The position numbers and the translations under genes are program-made. From assembly GCA_013215095.1 (NCBI GenBank), contig JABSPM010000008.1, positions 1 to 53,941 on the forward strand: DNA of 53,941 nucleotides. The letters are read 5' to 3'. The notes under the pieces are model-generated. The model ran no database searches and had not been told where the DNA came from. It was given only the letters and a program-made list of their open reading frames with translations. Shown here in pieces: positions 43,439 through 53,773 of this stretch (position 1 is the stretch's first letter; each line of letters starts with the position of its first letter). The DNA is from Flavobacteriaceae bacterium. GTDB taxonomy: Bacteria; Bacteroidota; Bacteroidia; Flavobacteriales; Flavobacteriaceae.

Positions 43439-44116
43439 TTATAATTCAAGGTGCTCACCAATCTCCAAAAGCAATAACTCTTTATTATTTTCAGAGAATT
43501 TTTGTTTCGCCGCTGTTGTATCAATTTCTATATAGCCGAAAGTGTCAAAATGATACCCGAGTATTCTATCACATTCTACAAAATTACTCGCAAGAATAGC
43601 ATCTTCAACACCCATTGTAAAATTATCTCCAATTGGCAAAATTGCTAAATCTAATTTGGTGCGCAAAGGAATCAATTTCATATCATATGTCAATGCAGTA
43701 TCACCAGCGATATAAATAGAATGTTCTTTGCCTTCTATTACAAATCCCCCAGGCTGTCCACCATAACTGTTATCAGCAAAAGAAGAGGTGTGAATAGCAT
43801 TGACATACTTCACTGTTCCAAAGTCAAACTGCCATGAACCACCATGGTTCATCGGATGCCCTTCAATACCTAAAGTATTATAGTGTGTTACAATTTCATA
43901 ATTAGATACGACCTTAGCACCTGTGCGTTTTGCTATAGCCTCTACGTCTAAAACATGATCTTGATGCGCATGTGTAATTAGAATATAATCTGCTTGTAAT
44001 GTTTCAATATTTATTGCTGAAGCCTTAGGATTTCCAGATATAAAAGGATCTACTAGAAGGGTTTTGTTTTCAATTTCAATATGCAGGCTTGCATGCCCTA
44101 AAAATGTAATTTTCAT
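43439..44116 (-). CDS. UPF0173 metal-dependent hydrolase, 225 aa
   Basis: MBL-fold protein of the UPF0173 family: MKITFLGHASLHIEIENKTL start, HxHxDH in ILITHAHQDHVLDVEA (about 46-61), MNHGGSW and the IYIAGDTALTYDMKLI segment (about 134-149). Hydrolase activity is inferred from the fold; no substrate is known. Located 44 bases downstream of menA in the same orientation, a neighbourhood common in Flavobacteria, but there is no evidence that it acts in menaquinone synthesis. Confidence 0.88.
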   Translation of the reverse strand: MKITFLGHASLHIEIENKTLLVDPFISGNPKASAINIETLQADYILITHAHQDHVLDVEAIAKRTGAKVVSNYEIVTHYNTLGIEGHPMNHGGSWQFDFGTVKYVNAIHTSSFADNSYGGQPGGFVIEGKEHSIYIAGDTALTYDMKLIPLRTKLDLAILPIGDNFTMGVEDAILASNFVECDRILGYHFDTFGYIEIDTTAAKQKFSENNKELLLLEIGEHLEL

Positions 44117-44160
44117 ATATTATTTTCTCTATTTTAAGCTTTAAATATAATATGAAATTA

Positions 44161-45069
44161 CTAAACAAGGCTATAAATATGCCCAAAACTCATCAATAGA
44201 GTTAGAAAAAAAGTGGTCAAAGCCAATACTTTGAGTTGCGGATCCAAGTCTTTAGATGCTTTGACATTAAAAACTAAATACAAATGTTTAAACAAGGGAA
44301 CATAAGCAATCACAAAAAGAAAACTATAGACCGATGTATAGTACAAAACACCAAATAACAATGACAAAACAATAGCAGTTCCAATAAGGAAAAAATGATA
44401 ACGTTTTGCACCTTGCAAACCCAGTTTTACAGCTACTGTAATTTTACCAGAAACTTTATCATTATCTATATCCCTCATATTATTTAAATTAAGTACTCCT
44501 GTACTTAACAAACCTATAACACAAGCAGGCAAAACAACCACATAATCTAGTTGTTTAGTATATAAAACATAAGTTCCTATAACACTTAAGAGTCCAAAAA
44601 AGAGAAACACCATAAGGTCACCTAAAGCTCTATAACCATAAGCCGATTCTCCAACGGTATATTTTATAGCAGCATAAATAGAAATACCTCCTAAGACTAA
44701 AAATAAAAATGCATATAAGAAGTGTTGGATTTCAAAGGCATTAAGAATTAAAAAGACAACTAGCACCAGTGTAATTAAGACATTAATCCTAATAGCCCTA
44801 AACATTTCATCTGGACTAATTGCTCCACTTTGGATTGCGCGTTCTGGACCTACACGATTTGCATTATCCGTTCCTTTTACACCATCCCCATAATCATTGG
44901 CTAGATTAGATAAAATCTGAAGACTTATAGTTACCAAAATGGCTAATACAAAGGTTAAAAAATCAAAATGAGCGTCATAATAGGCCAAAGCACTGCCCAT
45001 AATAATACCAGAAATGGACAATGGTAAGGTTCTTAATCGTGCGGCTTTTATGTATGATTTCAACTTCAA
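44161..45069 (-). CDS. menA: 1,4-dihydroxy-2-naphthoate polyprenyltransferase, 302 aa
   Basis: Integral membrane UbiA-family prenyltransferase that attaches the isoprenoid tail in menaquinone synthesis. First Asp-rich motif NLANDYGDGVKGTDNANRVG (about 55-74) and second LNNMRDIDNDKVSGKIT (about 193-209), separated by about nine hydrophobic helices overall. N-terminal SYIKAARLRTLPLSISGI is typical. Works with menB, 242 bases upstream in the same direction. Confidence 0.94.
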   Translation of the reverse strand: MKLKSYIKAARLRTLPLSISGIIMGSALAYYDAHFDFLTFVLAILVTISLQILSNLANDYGDGVKGTDNANRVGPERAIQSGAISPDEMFRAIRINVLITLVLVVFLILNAFEIQHFLYAFLFLVLGGISIYAAIKYTVGESAYGYRALGDLMVFLFFGLLSVIGTYVLYTKQLDYVVVLPACVIGLLSTGVLNLNNMRDIDNDKVSGKITVAVKLGLQGAKRYHFFLIGTAIVLSLLFGVLYYTSVYSFLFVIAYVPLFKHLYLVFNVKASKDLDPQLKVLALTTFFLTLLMSFGHIYSLV

Positions 45070-45311
45070 TTTAATGATTTTTATGTGTTTACGATTTTAA
45101 ATTAACGCCGCTAGCAGTAGTGCTAGAAGCTTTACTTATTATGAGCTGTTCTTTTGTAAGCTTTTAAATTAAAGCGATTTTACCCCCTTTTACTTATATG
45201 ATTAAACATAACATTTAATTTTCATGACATATCTAAGACCTTCATACCTATGACATAGCATATAAAAGTGAAAAATAATTTAATATTTTTCAGCATTAAA
45301 TAGGTTTTCAA

Positions 45312-46151
45312 TTAAGGAATCCACTTTTTATCAAAGTTCGGCTTACGTTTTTCTAGGAATGCATTTCTGCCCTCTATGGCTTCATCAGTCATATAAGCCA
45401 ATCGTGTTGCTTCTCCAGCAAAAACCTGTTGTCCAACCATACCATCATCTGTTAAATTCATGGCGAATTTTAACATTTTAATAGATGTTGGTGATTTTGC
45501 TAAAATGTCTTGAGCCCATTCATAGGCTGTCTCTTCAAGCTCATCATGAGGTATAATAGCATTTACCATCCCCATGTCATAAGCTTCTTGGGCAGAATAA
45601 TTTCTTCCTAAGAAAAAAATCTCTCTCGCTTTCTTTTGACCAACCATTTTAGCTAAATACGCCGAGCCATAACCACCATCAAAACTTGTAACATCGGCAT
45701 CGGTTTGCTTAAAAATAGCATGCTCTTTACTTGCTAAGGTCAAATCACAAACAACATGAAGACTATGTCCGCCACCAACAGCCCAGCCAGGAACAACTGC
45801 TATAACAGCCTTAGGCATAAACCGAATTAAACGCTGAACTTCTAATATGTTTAAGCGATGATAGCCATCCTCTCCAACATAACCTTGATGTCCTCTTGCC
45901 TTCTGATCTCCACCAGAGCAAAAGCTCCAAATACCATCCTTAGTAGAAGGTCCTTCTGCACTTAATAAAACCACACCAATAGACGTGTCTTCATTAGCAT
46001 CATAAAACGCACGATAAAGTTCACTAGTCGTTTTTGGTCTAAAGGCATTACGTATATCTGGTCTATTGAATGCTATACGCGCAACACCATTACATTTTTT
46101 ATAAGTAATATCCTCAAAATCTATAGCTGTTTGCCATTCTATTTTACTCAT
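45312..46151 (-). CDS. menB: 1,4-dihydroxy-2-naphthoyl-CoA synthase, 279 aa
   Basis: Crotonase-fold enzyme that closes the naphthoquinone ring of o-succinylbenzoyl-CoA. Family features: RIAFNRPDIRNAFRPKTTSE (about 25-44), oxyanion-hole and active-site segment IWSFCSGGDQKARG (about 73-86), VPGWAVGGGHSLHVVCDLT (about 121-139) and DGGYGSAYLAKMVG (about 158-171). Full length. Own promoter box at 46168-46175. Confidence 0.96.
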   Translation of the reverse strand: MSKIEWQTAIDFEDITYKKCNGVARIAFNRPDIRNAFRPKTTSELYRAFYDANEDTSIGVVLLSAEGPSTKDGIWSFCSGGDQKARGHQGYVGEDGYHRLNILEVQRLIRFMPKAVIAVVPGWAVGGGHSLHVVCDLTLASKEHAIFKQTDADVTSFDGGYGSAYLAKMVGQKKAREIFFLGRNYSAQEAYDMGMVNAIIPHDELEETAYEWAQDILAKSPTSIKMLKFAMNLTDDGMVGQQVFAGEATRLAYMTDEAIEGRNAFLEKRKPNFDKKWIP

Positions 46152-46167
46152 TTTTTATATTTTTAGT

Positions 46168-46175
46168 CAAAAATA
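46168..46175 (-). promoter_or_regulatory. -7 box of menB
   Basis: Minus-strand TATTTTTG, a TAnnTTTG match, 17 bases upstream of the menB ATG. Confidence 0.5.
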
Positions 46176-46204
46176 AATTATTTCAATAAATACATCATAC
46201 AACT

Positions 46205-47326
46205 ATGACAAATAATCCTATTCTTTCGTTTTTTTTAATAATTTCATGCCTTGGATTTTCTCAATCTTATAACTTTAAAACCATAGTAGATTTGGAAGCT
46301 ACAGAGGTCATTAATCAAGGGCAAACTGGGACGTGTTGGAGTTTTTCAACTTCATCATTTTTAGAAAGTGAAATTATACGTTTAACGGGTAAACAAATAG
46401 ACTTATCTGAAATGTATACAGTAAGACAAACCTATTTGAAAAAATCATGGAATTATGTTATGAGACAAGGTAAAATACAGTTTAGCCAAGGTGGTTTGGC
46501 ACATGATGTTATGGACAGTGCTGCAATTCATGGCTTGGTCCCTTCTCATGCATTTCTAGGTTTAGAGAATAGCAATTCCACTCATAATCACAGTGAAATG
46601 ATAACGGCATTAAAAGGTTTATTAAATGCCTATATAAATAGTCCGGAGAAAAAGTTATCGCCTAGATGGAAAGAAGTGGTGCAACGTATTTTAGATATTT
46701 ATTTGGGCGAAAATGTAACTACTTTCAATTACGAAGGGATATCATATACACCGAAATCCTTTTTAGAGATGACTAAAATCAAACCAGAAGATTACATTAG
46801 CGTTACATCGTTTATGCATCAACCATTTTACACAAATTTTGTATTAAATATTCCTGATAATTTTTCTAATGGTCGTTTTTATAATGTAACCTTAGATGAT
46901 ATGTCAACTATAGTTAATAATGCGCTAGAAAACGGCTTTACCATTGCCTTGGATTGTGATGTGAGCGAAAAAACATTTTCCTCAAAACATGGAATTGCTG
47001 TAATTCCTGAAGATAACGCATCCAAAAAAAAAGCTTTAACAACGCTACAACCCGAAAAAACTATCACCCAAGCGTATAGACAACAGGAATTTGAAAATTA
47101 CAACACCACAGATGACCACCTGATGCATATCACAGGAATTCTAAAAGACCAAAATGGCACAATATATTACAAGGTAAAGAATTCATGGGGTAAAGATTCT
47201 GATCGTGTATCTAATGGTGGCTATGTCTATATGAGCGCAGCATATTTTAAATTAAAAACCATTTCAATAATGCTTCACAAAGATGCAATACCTCAAACAT
47301 TGCGTAAAAAAATGAAACTTAACTAA
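46205..47326 (+). CDS. C1-family (papain/bleomycin hydrolase-like) cysteine peptidase, exported, 373 aa
   Basis: Signal peptide (residues 1-20, ILSFFLIISCLGFSQS). The catalytic Cys lies in VINQGQTGTCWSFSTSSFLE (about 34-53), with the oxyanion Gln seven residues before it. The catalytic His is in DDHLMHITGI (about 305-314) and the Asn in YYKVKNSWGKDS (about 324-335). The layout, with a large insertion between Cys and His, matches PepC/bleomycin-hydrolase-type aminopeptidases of Bacteroidota. The signal indicates periplasmic location. Monocistronic, divergent from menB. Confidence 0.88.
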   Translation: MTNNPILSFFLIISCLGFSQSYNFKTIVDLEATEVINQGQTGTCWSFSTSSFLESEIIRLTGKQIDLSEMYTVRQTYLKKSWNYVMRQGKIQFSQGGLAHDVMDSAAIHGLVPSHAFLGLENSNSTHNHSEMITALKGLLNAYINSPEKKLSPRWKEVVQRILDIYLGENVTTFNYEGISYTPKSFLEMTKIKPEDYISVTSFMHQPFYTNFVLNIPDNFSNGRFYNVTLDDMSTIVNNALENGFTIALDCDVSEKTFSSKHGIAVIPEDNASKKKALTTLQPEKTITQAYRQQEFENYNTTDDHLMHITGILKDQNGTIYYKVKNSWGKDSDRVSNGGYVYMSAAYFKLKTISIMLHKDAIPQTLRKKMKLN

Positions 47327-47737
47327 TGTTGATTTTTTTAGTTTAAAACAGATAGCACCAATCAAATTGCAATAGGCAGCACTAATTACGAAGATAAAAT
47401 TCGTTGTCTTAGTATTAAAAAACAGCTTTAACAATCTGCTTACCATCTCCAAAATCAATGACGAAAACACCAATCTATGACTCAAAAAAATCAACTATTT
47501 TTAAAGGAATAAAGCATACCGTTTTAGATATTTTCACACGCTATTTCAACGTGTTTTTAAAAATATAGCACTTTTCTTAGGTATACACATATAAATTAAA
47601 ATATAAAAGCATAGCGACCGATACGGTTTCTTTTTTAAACTTAAATAGACAAGAGAAAAGAGTGTTTTATCCAAGTAATTTCAACTAAAAAATGGTATGA
47701 GGACCTTTAATTTAGTCAAGCGTACCCCTATCATAAG
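47327..47737. other. Intergenic region between the C1 peptidase gene and panB
   Basis: About 410 bp (490 bp to the panB ATG). A 36-codon frame at 47458-47568 (MTKTPIYDSKKSTIFKG start) is possible but unsupported. A hairpin ACACG (47536-47540) / CGTGT (47550-47554) followed by four T could end a transcript. The panB promoter is probably further right, around 47780-47800, where TATATTTA and TATTTTTA near-matches to the -7 box occur. Confidence 0.35.
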
Positions 47738-47818
47738 ATGTATTGTTATAAAGAAAAATTTAAGCATGTCTTTTGTCGGCTATATTTAGTATTTTTACGC
47801 TTTCTTAAAACAAGAACT

Positions 47819-48637
47819 ATGTCAACAGCAAAAAAAGAATACAAAAGAATTACAACACGATCTCTAATAGAAATGAAAAGTAATGGTGAAAAAATTTCCA
47901 TGCTTACTGCTTACGATTATACAATGGCAAAAATTGTTGACGGAGCTGGTGTAGATGTTATCTTAGTTGGAGACTCGGCAAGTAATGTAATGGCTGGTCA
48001 TGAAACAACTTTACCGATTACTTTAGATCAAATGATTTATCATGCGTCTTCGGTAATACGTGCCATTGACCGTGCTTTAGTTGTCGTTGATTTACCTTTT
48101 GGAACATACCAAAGTGATCCTAAAAAAGCGCTACGTTCTGCCATTAGAATTATGAAAGAAAGTGGCGGTCATGCTGTAAAACTCGAGGGGGGAAAAGAAA
48201 TCAAAGACTCTATAAAGCGTATTCTAAATGCAGGAATTCCTGTGATGGGACATCTTGGATTAACACCGCAATCAATTTATAAATTCGGAACATACACGGT
48301 AAGAGCTAAAGAAGAAGCTGAAGCAAAACAATTAATTTCCGATGCTAAAATGTTAGAAAAAATAGGCTGTTTTGCAGTTGTATTAGAAAAAATACCTGCC
48401 AAACTAGCGCAACAAGTAGCCCAAAGCATTTCCATCCCCGTAATTGGCATTGGAGCTGGTAGTGACGTTGATGGTCAAGTGCTTGTTTTGCACGATATGA
48501 TTGGTATGACACATGAGTTTAATCCACGTTTTTTACGTCGTTATATGAATTTATATGAAGATATGACTCATGCAATTTCTCAATATGTTACTGACGTAAA
48601 AGATGTGGCATTCCCTAATGAATCTGAGCAATATTAA
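47819..48637 (+). CDS. panB: 3-methyl-2-oxobutanoate hydroxymethyltransferase, 272 aa
   Basis: Ketopantoate synthase, first step of pantothenate/CoA synthesis. Motifs: [40 protein letters not shown] (about 44-63), VKLEGGKEI (about 120-128), [12 protein letters not shown] (about 145-156) and the C-terminal [20 protein letters not shown]. The frame is open from 47738, but the N-terminal [16 protein letters not shown] at 47819 matches the family. It heads a run of three close genes (2-base gaps or less) with the cupin and pseudouridine synthase genes. Confidence 0.95.
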   Translation: MSTAKKEYKRITTRSLIEMKSNGEKISMLTAYDYTMAKIVDGAGVDVILVGDSASNVMAGHETTLPITLDQMIYHASSVIRAIDRALVVVDLPFGTYQSDPKKALRSAIRIMKESGGHAVKLEGGKEIKDSIKRILNAGIPVMGHLGLTPQSIYKFGTYTVRAKEEAEAKQLISDAKMLEKIGCFAVVLEKIPAKLAQQVAQSISIPVIGIGAGSDVDGQVLVLHDMIGMTHEFNPRFLRRYMNLYEDMTHAISQYVTDVKDVAFPNESEQY

Positions 48638-48639
48638 TC

Positions 48640-49143
48640 ATGGATACTTTAGCAGATTTAATAGAAACTTTGGGATTACAACCTCATCCAGAAGGCGGTT
48701 ATTACAAGGAAACCTATAGAAGTAAAGACATTATCACAAAAGACGCATTACCTCATATATTTAATGGTAATAGAAATTATTCGACTGGAATATACTATTT
48801 ATTAGAATCTGAAGATTTTTCTGCATTTCACAGAATAAACCAAGACGAAATGTGGCATTTCTACAAAGGAGATGCGCTTAGTTTAACCATGATTTCTGAC
48901 AAAGGCGAGGTGACAACAGTGAAAATAGGCAATGCTATCTCTAAAGGTGAAGTACCGCAAGCCTTGGTTCCTAAAGGGTATTGGTTTGCAGCCAAAGTAG
49001 AGCAACCCAATAGCTATGCACTTCTTGGATGCACAGTAGCTCCAGGTTTTGACTTTAAAGATTTTGAATTAGCACAACGCACTAAACTCATAGCGCAATT
49101 CCCCCAACATAAAGACCTCATAACAGCTTTAACAAGAGACTAA
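48640..49143 (+). CDS. Cupin domain-containing protein (DUF985), 167 aa
   Basis: Compact cupin of the DUF985 type: LGLQPHPEGGYYKETYRSKD at the start, then RNYSTGIYYLLESEDFSAFH, MWHFYKGDAL and a C-terminal LLGCTVAPGFDFKDFELAQR. The conserved acidic/His residues line the beta-barrel. Function unknown; sugar or nucleotide binding is suspected for the family. Two bases after panB. Confidence 0.85.
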   Translation: MDTLADLIETLGLQPHPEGGYYKETYRSKDIITKDALPHIFNGNRNYSTGIYYLLESEDFSAFHRINQDEMWHFYKGDALSLTMISDKGEVTTVKIGNAISKGEVPQALVPKGYWFAAKVEQPNSYALLGCTVAPGFDFKDFELAQRTKLIAQFPQHKDLITALTRD

Positions 49144-49848
49144 ATGTCATCTTCAAATAAGATATTATCCACACCCCAAAATCTTCAAGTTTTATTTGAA
49201 GACAATCATATTGTTATCGTAAACAAACGTTCTGGAGATATTGTGCAGGGTGATAAAACTGGGGACACTCCATTAAGTGATGTTGTCAAGGCCTATATTA
49301 AAAACAAATACAATAAACCAGGAAATGTCTATCTTGGCGTAATACATCGTCTAGACCGTCCAACGACAGGCATTGTTATATTTGCAAAAACGTCTAAATC
49401 GTTGAGCCGCTTGAATAAAATTTTTGCCGACAAAAAAGTTAGAAAAACCTATTGGGCTGTTGTAAAACAAAGACCATCTAAAACAGCGGACACTTTAATT
49501 CATTGGTTAAAGAAAAATACAAAAAACAACAAATCATTCGCACATCATAAAGAAATTAAAGATAGTAAAAAGGCTATTTTGCACTACAAAATAATCAAGT
49601 CACTTGACCGCTACTATTTATTAGAAATTAATTTAGAAACAGGACGCCACCATCAAATTCGCTGTCAGTTGTCAAGTATTGGCGCATCTATTAAAGGGGA
49701 TTTAAAATATGGTTTTGACCGCAGTAATAAAGATGCCAGCATCCATCTACATTCTAGAAAAATTGAGTTTACACACCCTGTAAGCAAAGTAAAAATCACT
49801 GTAACTGCCCCTACACCTAAAGATGTTATTTGGGACGCTTGTTTGTAA
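49144..49848 (+). CDS. RluA-family pseudouridine synthase, 234 aa
   Basis: Isomerises uridine to pseudouridine in rRNA or tRNA. The catalytic Asp is in LGVIHRLDRPTTGIVIFAKT (about 59-78); LETGRHHQIRCQL (about 169-181) is motif III and the C-terminal LHSRKIEFTHP is typical. It has no S4 RNA-binding domain, as in RluA/TruC-like members, so the target is uncertain. It directly follows the cupin gene (TAA then ATG). Confidence 0.92.
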   Translation: MSSSNKILSTPQNLQVLFEDNHIVIVNKRSGDIVQGDKTGDTPLSDVVKAYIKNKYNKPGNVYLGVIHRLDRPTTGIVIFAKTSKSLSRLNKIFADKKVRKTYWAVVKQRPSKTADTLIHWLKKNTKNNKSFAHHKEIKDSKKAILHYKIIKSLDRYYLLEINLETGRHHQIRCQLSSIGASIKGDLKYGFDRSNKDASIHLHSRKIEFTHPVSKVKITVTAPTPKDVIWDACL

Positions 49849-49968
49849 CTCCTTTCGTTTTACATAAATCCTGCAACAGATACGTTATACAAATTATATG
49901 CTATGATAAATTAAATCTAATTGCTAAATTTTCACTAAAATTAACTAGGATAGTATTATATTTAAGGT

Positions 49969-51345
49969 ATGAATACTTCAAAACTATTAGACCAACAAAG
50001 GGCATTTTTTAAAACGCAAAAAACAAGAGATATTACCTATATAAAAGACTTACTTAAATCTTTAAAGCACGAAATAATACAGCATGAAGAAGCAATTTAC
50101 AACGTTTTAGAAAAAGATTTTAAGAAATCCCGATTTGAAACCTATTTAACAGAAATAGGCATAGTTCTGGCAGAATTAGATTTAGCCATAAAAAACATCC
50201 GTAAATGGTCTAAACCCCGACGTGTAATCCCATCAATATTAAATTTTCCAAGTTCTGACTATATCTACTCAGAACCGTATGGAACGGTCTTAATTATTGG
50301 ACCATGGAACTACCCTTTTCAACTCATTTTAGCTCCAATGATAGCCGCTATTACCGCCGGAAATACAGCAGTAATAAAACCCAGCGAGTTGACACCTAAT
50401 ACATCCAAATTAGTTGAAGACATCATCGCCAAAGTATTTCAAAAAGAACATGTTGCCATTATCCAAGGTGGTATTCCTGAAACAACAGATTTATTAACTC
50501 AAAAATGGGACTATATCTTTTTTACAGGAAGTGTTCCTGTTGGAAAAATTGTAGCCAAAGCAGCCGCCGAACATTTAACACCTGTAACTTTAGAACTTGG
50601 AGGCAAAAATCCTTGTATTATAGACGAAACTGTAAATTTAAAACACACCGCACGCCGCTTGATTTGGGGTAAATTTTTAAATGCCGGACAAACCTGTATT
50701 GCGCCAGATTATCTTATAGTAAAACCAGAAATTAAAGCAGTTTTAATACAGCAACTTATTTCTGAAATTGAAAAAGCGTATACCGATAAGCCTCAAAATT
50801 CCTTAGATTATCCTAGAATAGTAAATAGTAAAAATTTAAACAGACTTACCAAAATGTTAGAGGGAGTCAAAATCGTTTATGGCGGACATTATGACACTAC
50901 AGACAATTATCTAGCACCTACTATAATTGATGAACCTAATTTACAAAGTGCTGTAATGAAAGATGAGATTTTTGGTCCCATTTTACCCATTATCACCTAC
51001 AGTAATGAAAATGACTTAAAACAAATTATAACGACTTACCAAAAACCTCTAGCCTTTTACATCTTCTCAAACCGCCGTCGTTATGCCAAACGCTTAATGG
51101 CTGAATATAGTTTTGGTGGAGGCACTATCAATGACACGATGATTCATTTTGGAAATCACAGACTTCCTTTTGGAGGGGTTGGCGACAGTGGTATTGGTGC
51201 CTATCATGGTCGTATTGGATACCACACATTTTCTCACAAAAAAGCGGTAGTAAAAAAAGGAAATTGGTTAGACATACCATTGCGATATGCCCCTTATAAA
51301 GGAAAGCTTCGACAACTAAAATCTATGCTAAAATGGTTTAACTAA
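49969..51345 (+). CDS. NAD(P)-dependent aldehyde dehydrogenase, 458 aa
   Basis: ALDH of the class-3/fatty-aldehyde type. N-terminal helical region; cofactor segment VLIIGPWNYPFQLILAPMIA (about 103-122), FFTGSVPVGKIVAKAAA, catalytic Glu in VTLELGGKNPCII (about 206-218), nucleophile Cys in NAGQTCIAPDYLI (about 238-250) and EIFGPILPI. The C-terminus with a basic hydrophobic tail (GKLRQLKSMLKWFN) may associate with membrane, as in fatty aldehyde dehydrogenases. Its stop overlaps the convergent sensor kinase gene by 8 bases. Confidence 0.92.
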   Translation: MNTSKLLDQQRAFFKTQKTRDITYIKDLLKSLKHEIIQHEEAIYNVLEKDFKKSRFETYLTEIGIVLAELDLAIKNIRKWSKPRRVIPSILNFPSSDYIYSEPYGTVLIIGPWNYPFQLILAPMIAAITAGNTAVIKPSELTPNTSKLVEDIIAKVFQKEHVAIIQGGIPETTDLLTQKWDYIFFTGSVPVGKIVAKAAAEHLTPVTLELGGKNPCIIDETVNLKHTARRLIWGKFLNAGQTCIAPDYLIVKPEIKAVLIQQLISEIEKAYTDKPQNSLDYPRIVNSKNLNRLTKMLEGVKIVYGGHYDTTDNYLAPTIIDEPNLQSAVMKDEIFGPILPIITYSNENDLKQIITTYQKPLAFYIFSNRRRYAKRLMAEYSFGGGTINDTMIHFGNHRLPFGGVGDSGIGAYHGRIGYHTFSHKKAVVKKGNWLDIPLRYAPYKGKLRQLKSMLKWFN

Positions 51346-52165
51346 ATCTATATGGATATATCAAAACCAATTTCACGCCCTCATTAGGTTTTGTGGTTAG
51401 CAAGAACTTAGAGTTTATCAATTTCGCTCTGTTTTTCATGTTAATCAACCCTGAACCTGGTTTAATTGCATTCTCATCAAAACCATATCCGTTGTCTTCT
51501 GCGATCAACTCTACGTGCTCTTCTTTAAAATGCAATATAACATGCAATACCTCAGCTCCAGAATATTTAATAGTGTTAGACAAAAACTCCTGAAAGATTC
51601 TAAACAAAATGACACGATCATTTGGATTAATATCACGCTTCTCGCCCCTCAAAATAAGAGCCCCTTTTATCTTGTTTAGTTTATTTAAACGATTAATCTC
51701 CCTCTGAATAGAATGCTGTAATCCCAAATTGATAATAATATCATTAGTTAAAGTCTTAGATAACGCCCTAATTTCTTGGATAGCGTCCTTTAAAACATCC
51801 TTAGTATCACCTACCTTTTCCTTTGCATTTTCTGAAACTAATGTTGAAACCAAAGTGAGTTGCATATTAACGAAAGACAGCAATTGCCCAACATTATCAT
51901 GTAACTCTCTTCCAATATTTTTTAAGGTTTCTTCCTGAATTTCAGTTTGCACTTTCATCAATTCCTCTTCAAACACACGTTGTTGTTCAATTTTTTCTAT
52001 GAGAAGTTTGTTCTTTCGTTTTTGGAATACAAAAAAATATAAAATCACCAAACTAGTTAGAATAAAAAACACAGCAATCATATAAATGAGTAGATTTCTT
52101 TCGGCTTGAGCACTTACTAGAGGTGTTTCAGTCTGAAATAGAGCAATCATATAATTGTAAGTCAT
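51338..52165 (-). CDS. Sensor histidine kinase (HisKA_3 type), 275 aa
   Basis: One membrane helix (about 27-48), a coiled linker, HisKA_3 domain with phospho-acceptor His in IGRELHDNVGQLLSFVNM (about 84-101), and HATPase domain with N-box FQEFLSNTIKYSGA (about 190-203) and G-box-like AEDNGYGFD and GSGLINMKNRAKL. There is little periplasmic sequence (residues 1-25), so input may come from the membrane or partner proteins. No response regulator gene is adjacent in the window. The upstream intergenic space holds no evident partner. Confidence 0.88.
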   Translation of the reverse strand: MTYNYMIALFQTETPLVSAQAERNLLIYMIAVFFILTSLVILYFFVFQKRKNKLLIEKIEQQRVFEEELMKVQTEIQEETLKNIGRELHDNVGQLLSFVNMQLTLVSTLVSENAKEKVGDTKDVLKDAIQEIRALSKTLTNDIIINLGLQHSIQREINRLNKLNKIKGALILRGEKRDINPNDRVILFRIFQEFLSNTIKYSGAEVLHVILHFKEEHVELIAEDNGYGFDENAIKPGSGLINMKNRAKLINSKFLLTTKPNEGVKLVLIYPYRFS

Positions 52166-52645
52166 ATAAAGCGAAGATATTTATGCTAAAATAAATTACT
52201 TGCTTAAAGAATACAACTTTTCGGATGGGTTTATACATTTTCCATTTAAAATGACTTGAATAAAACACCTTTTCTCCTGTCTCATTAAGTTTTAAAAAAA
52301 ACCTTAGCTAAGGCTATGATTTCACTTTTAACTTAATGGTTTTATGTAAATTTTACATTTTGGACATAATCAAAACTGAGTACAAATATTAATCTCAAAT
52401 TACACATTAGAAAAACTCTACACAACATAGCAACTATATTTTCATCTTAAAAACCATCTGTTTACACCCTCTAATACCAGAAGTACTCTACTAAAAACAA
52501 AGCACATTAGATTATAGTAAAGGTATCAAACCTATTATAAAATATCGAGATAAAAATCGGTTTAATCGGTTTTTACAGCATCAAACATAAGTTCTTTAAG
52601 AAAAAAAACTATACCTTGTGGAGGTATAACTAACTTAAAAAATTT
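52166..52645. other. Intergenic region between the sensor kinase and DUF2891 genes
   Basis: About 480 bp, AT-rich, between divergent genes. It should contain both promoters; no perfect TAnnTTTG box is close to either start. No open frame, hairpin or repeat that I can support. Confidence 0.4.
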
Positions 52646-53773
52646 ATGAAGAAACTGGCCTTATATTTCCTATTACTTTTTGTTGTAAGTTGTAATACTG
52701 TTGTAGAAAAAGAAAGTACAAACAAAGCATTGCAACCCCAATTACCCCAAGTAAAAATCTCACCTATCCCAACTTTAGACTTAGAAGAAGCAAATCGATT
52801 AGCTCAACTTCCGTTACATTGCATGGATACCGAGTATCCAAATAAACTCAATCAAACTATCGGTGGCGCTCAAGACCTCCAAGCTCCAAAAGCATTACAT
52901 CCAGCATTTTATGGATGTTTTGATTGGCATTCTGCTGTACACGGTCATTGGAGTCTTGTGTCTTTATTAAAGCAGTTTCCAGAATTAGAGCACAAGGAGC
53001 TCATCATAAAAAAATTAAAAACAAACCTATCTAAAGCTAATATTTTAGCCGAACTAGAATACTTCTACGGCAAACACAATAGTTCTTATGAGCGTACTTA
53101 TGGCTGGGCATGGTTATTAAAATTAGCTGAAGAATTGCACACTTGGGATGCCCCAGTAGCAAGAATACTAGAAGCAAATTTGCAACCCCTAACAGACATC
53201 CTAGTTCAAAAATACATTGATTTTTTGCCAAAATTAAACTACCCTATTCGAGTCGGAGAACACACAAATACTGCATTTGGATTAACATTTGCTTATGATT
53301 ATGCAAAAACAGTTGGTCATACACCACTGCTAGAACTCATTAAAAAACGTGCACGAGATTTTTATATGAATGACCAAAATTGCCCTATCTCATGGGAACC
53401 TAGCGGCTTTGATTTCTTATCTCCTTGTTTTGAAGAAGCTGCCATTATGAAACGTATATTGTCCAAAACAGAATTTAAAAAATGGATAACTACATTTTTA
53501 CCACAATTACGAGATAAGAATTTTGATTTAGAAACTGGGCGAGTCTCTGATAGGACAGATGGAAAATTGGTGCATTTAGATGGTGTAAATTTTTCAAGAG
53601 CGTGGAGTTTGAATATTATCGCTCAAGATATGCCCGAACTAGCCCATTTAAAAAATATTGCAAATAAGCACATCAACTATTCTTTACCAAGCATTATAGA
53701 TGACAATTATGAAGGTGGGCACTGGCTAGGGAGTTTTGCTATTTATGCCTTAAATTCCACATCCAATGATTAA
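52646..53773 (+). CDS. DUF2891 domain-containing lipoprotein, 375 aa
   Basis: Lipoprotein signal (ALYFLLLFVVSC, lipobox VVSC with Cys at 16) followed by a DUF2891 domain covering the rest. Family motifs: HPAFYGCFDWHSAVHGHW (about 91-108), ERTYGWAWLLKLAEEL, GEHTNTAFGLTFAYDYAK and SWEPSGFDFLSPCFEEAA (about 250-267). The fold is an alpha/alpha toroid like those of glycan-active enzymes; activity unproven. The downstream Nramp gene begins inside its last codons (8-base overlap), so both are likely co-expressed. Confidence 0.88.
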   Translation: MKKLALYFLLLFVVSCNTVVEKESTNKALQPQLPQVKISPIPTLDLEEANRLAQLPLHCMDTEYPNKLNQTIGGAQDLQAPKALHPAFYGCFDWHSAVHGHWSLVSLLKQFPELEHKELIIKKLKTNLSKANILAELEYFYGKHNSSYERTYGWAWLLKLAEELHTWDAPVARILEANLQPLTDILVQKYIDFLPKLNYPIRVGEHTNTAFGLTFAYDYAKTVGHTPLLELIKKRARDFYMNDQNCPISWEPSGFDFLSPCFEEAAIMKRILSKTEFKKWITTFLPQLRDKNFDLETGRVSDRTDGKLVHLDGVNFSRAWSLNIIAQDMPELAHLKNIANKHINYSLPSIIDDNYEGGHWLGSFAIYALNSTSND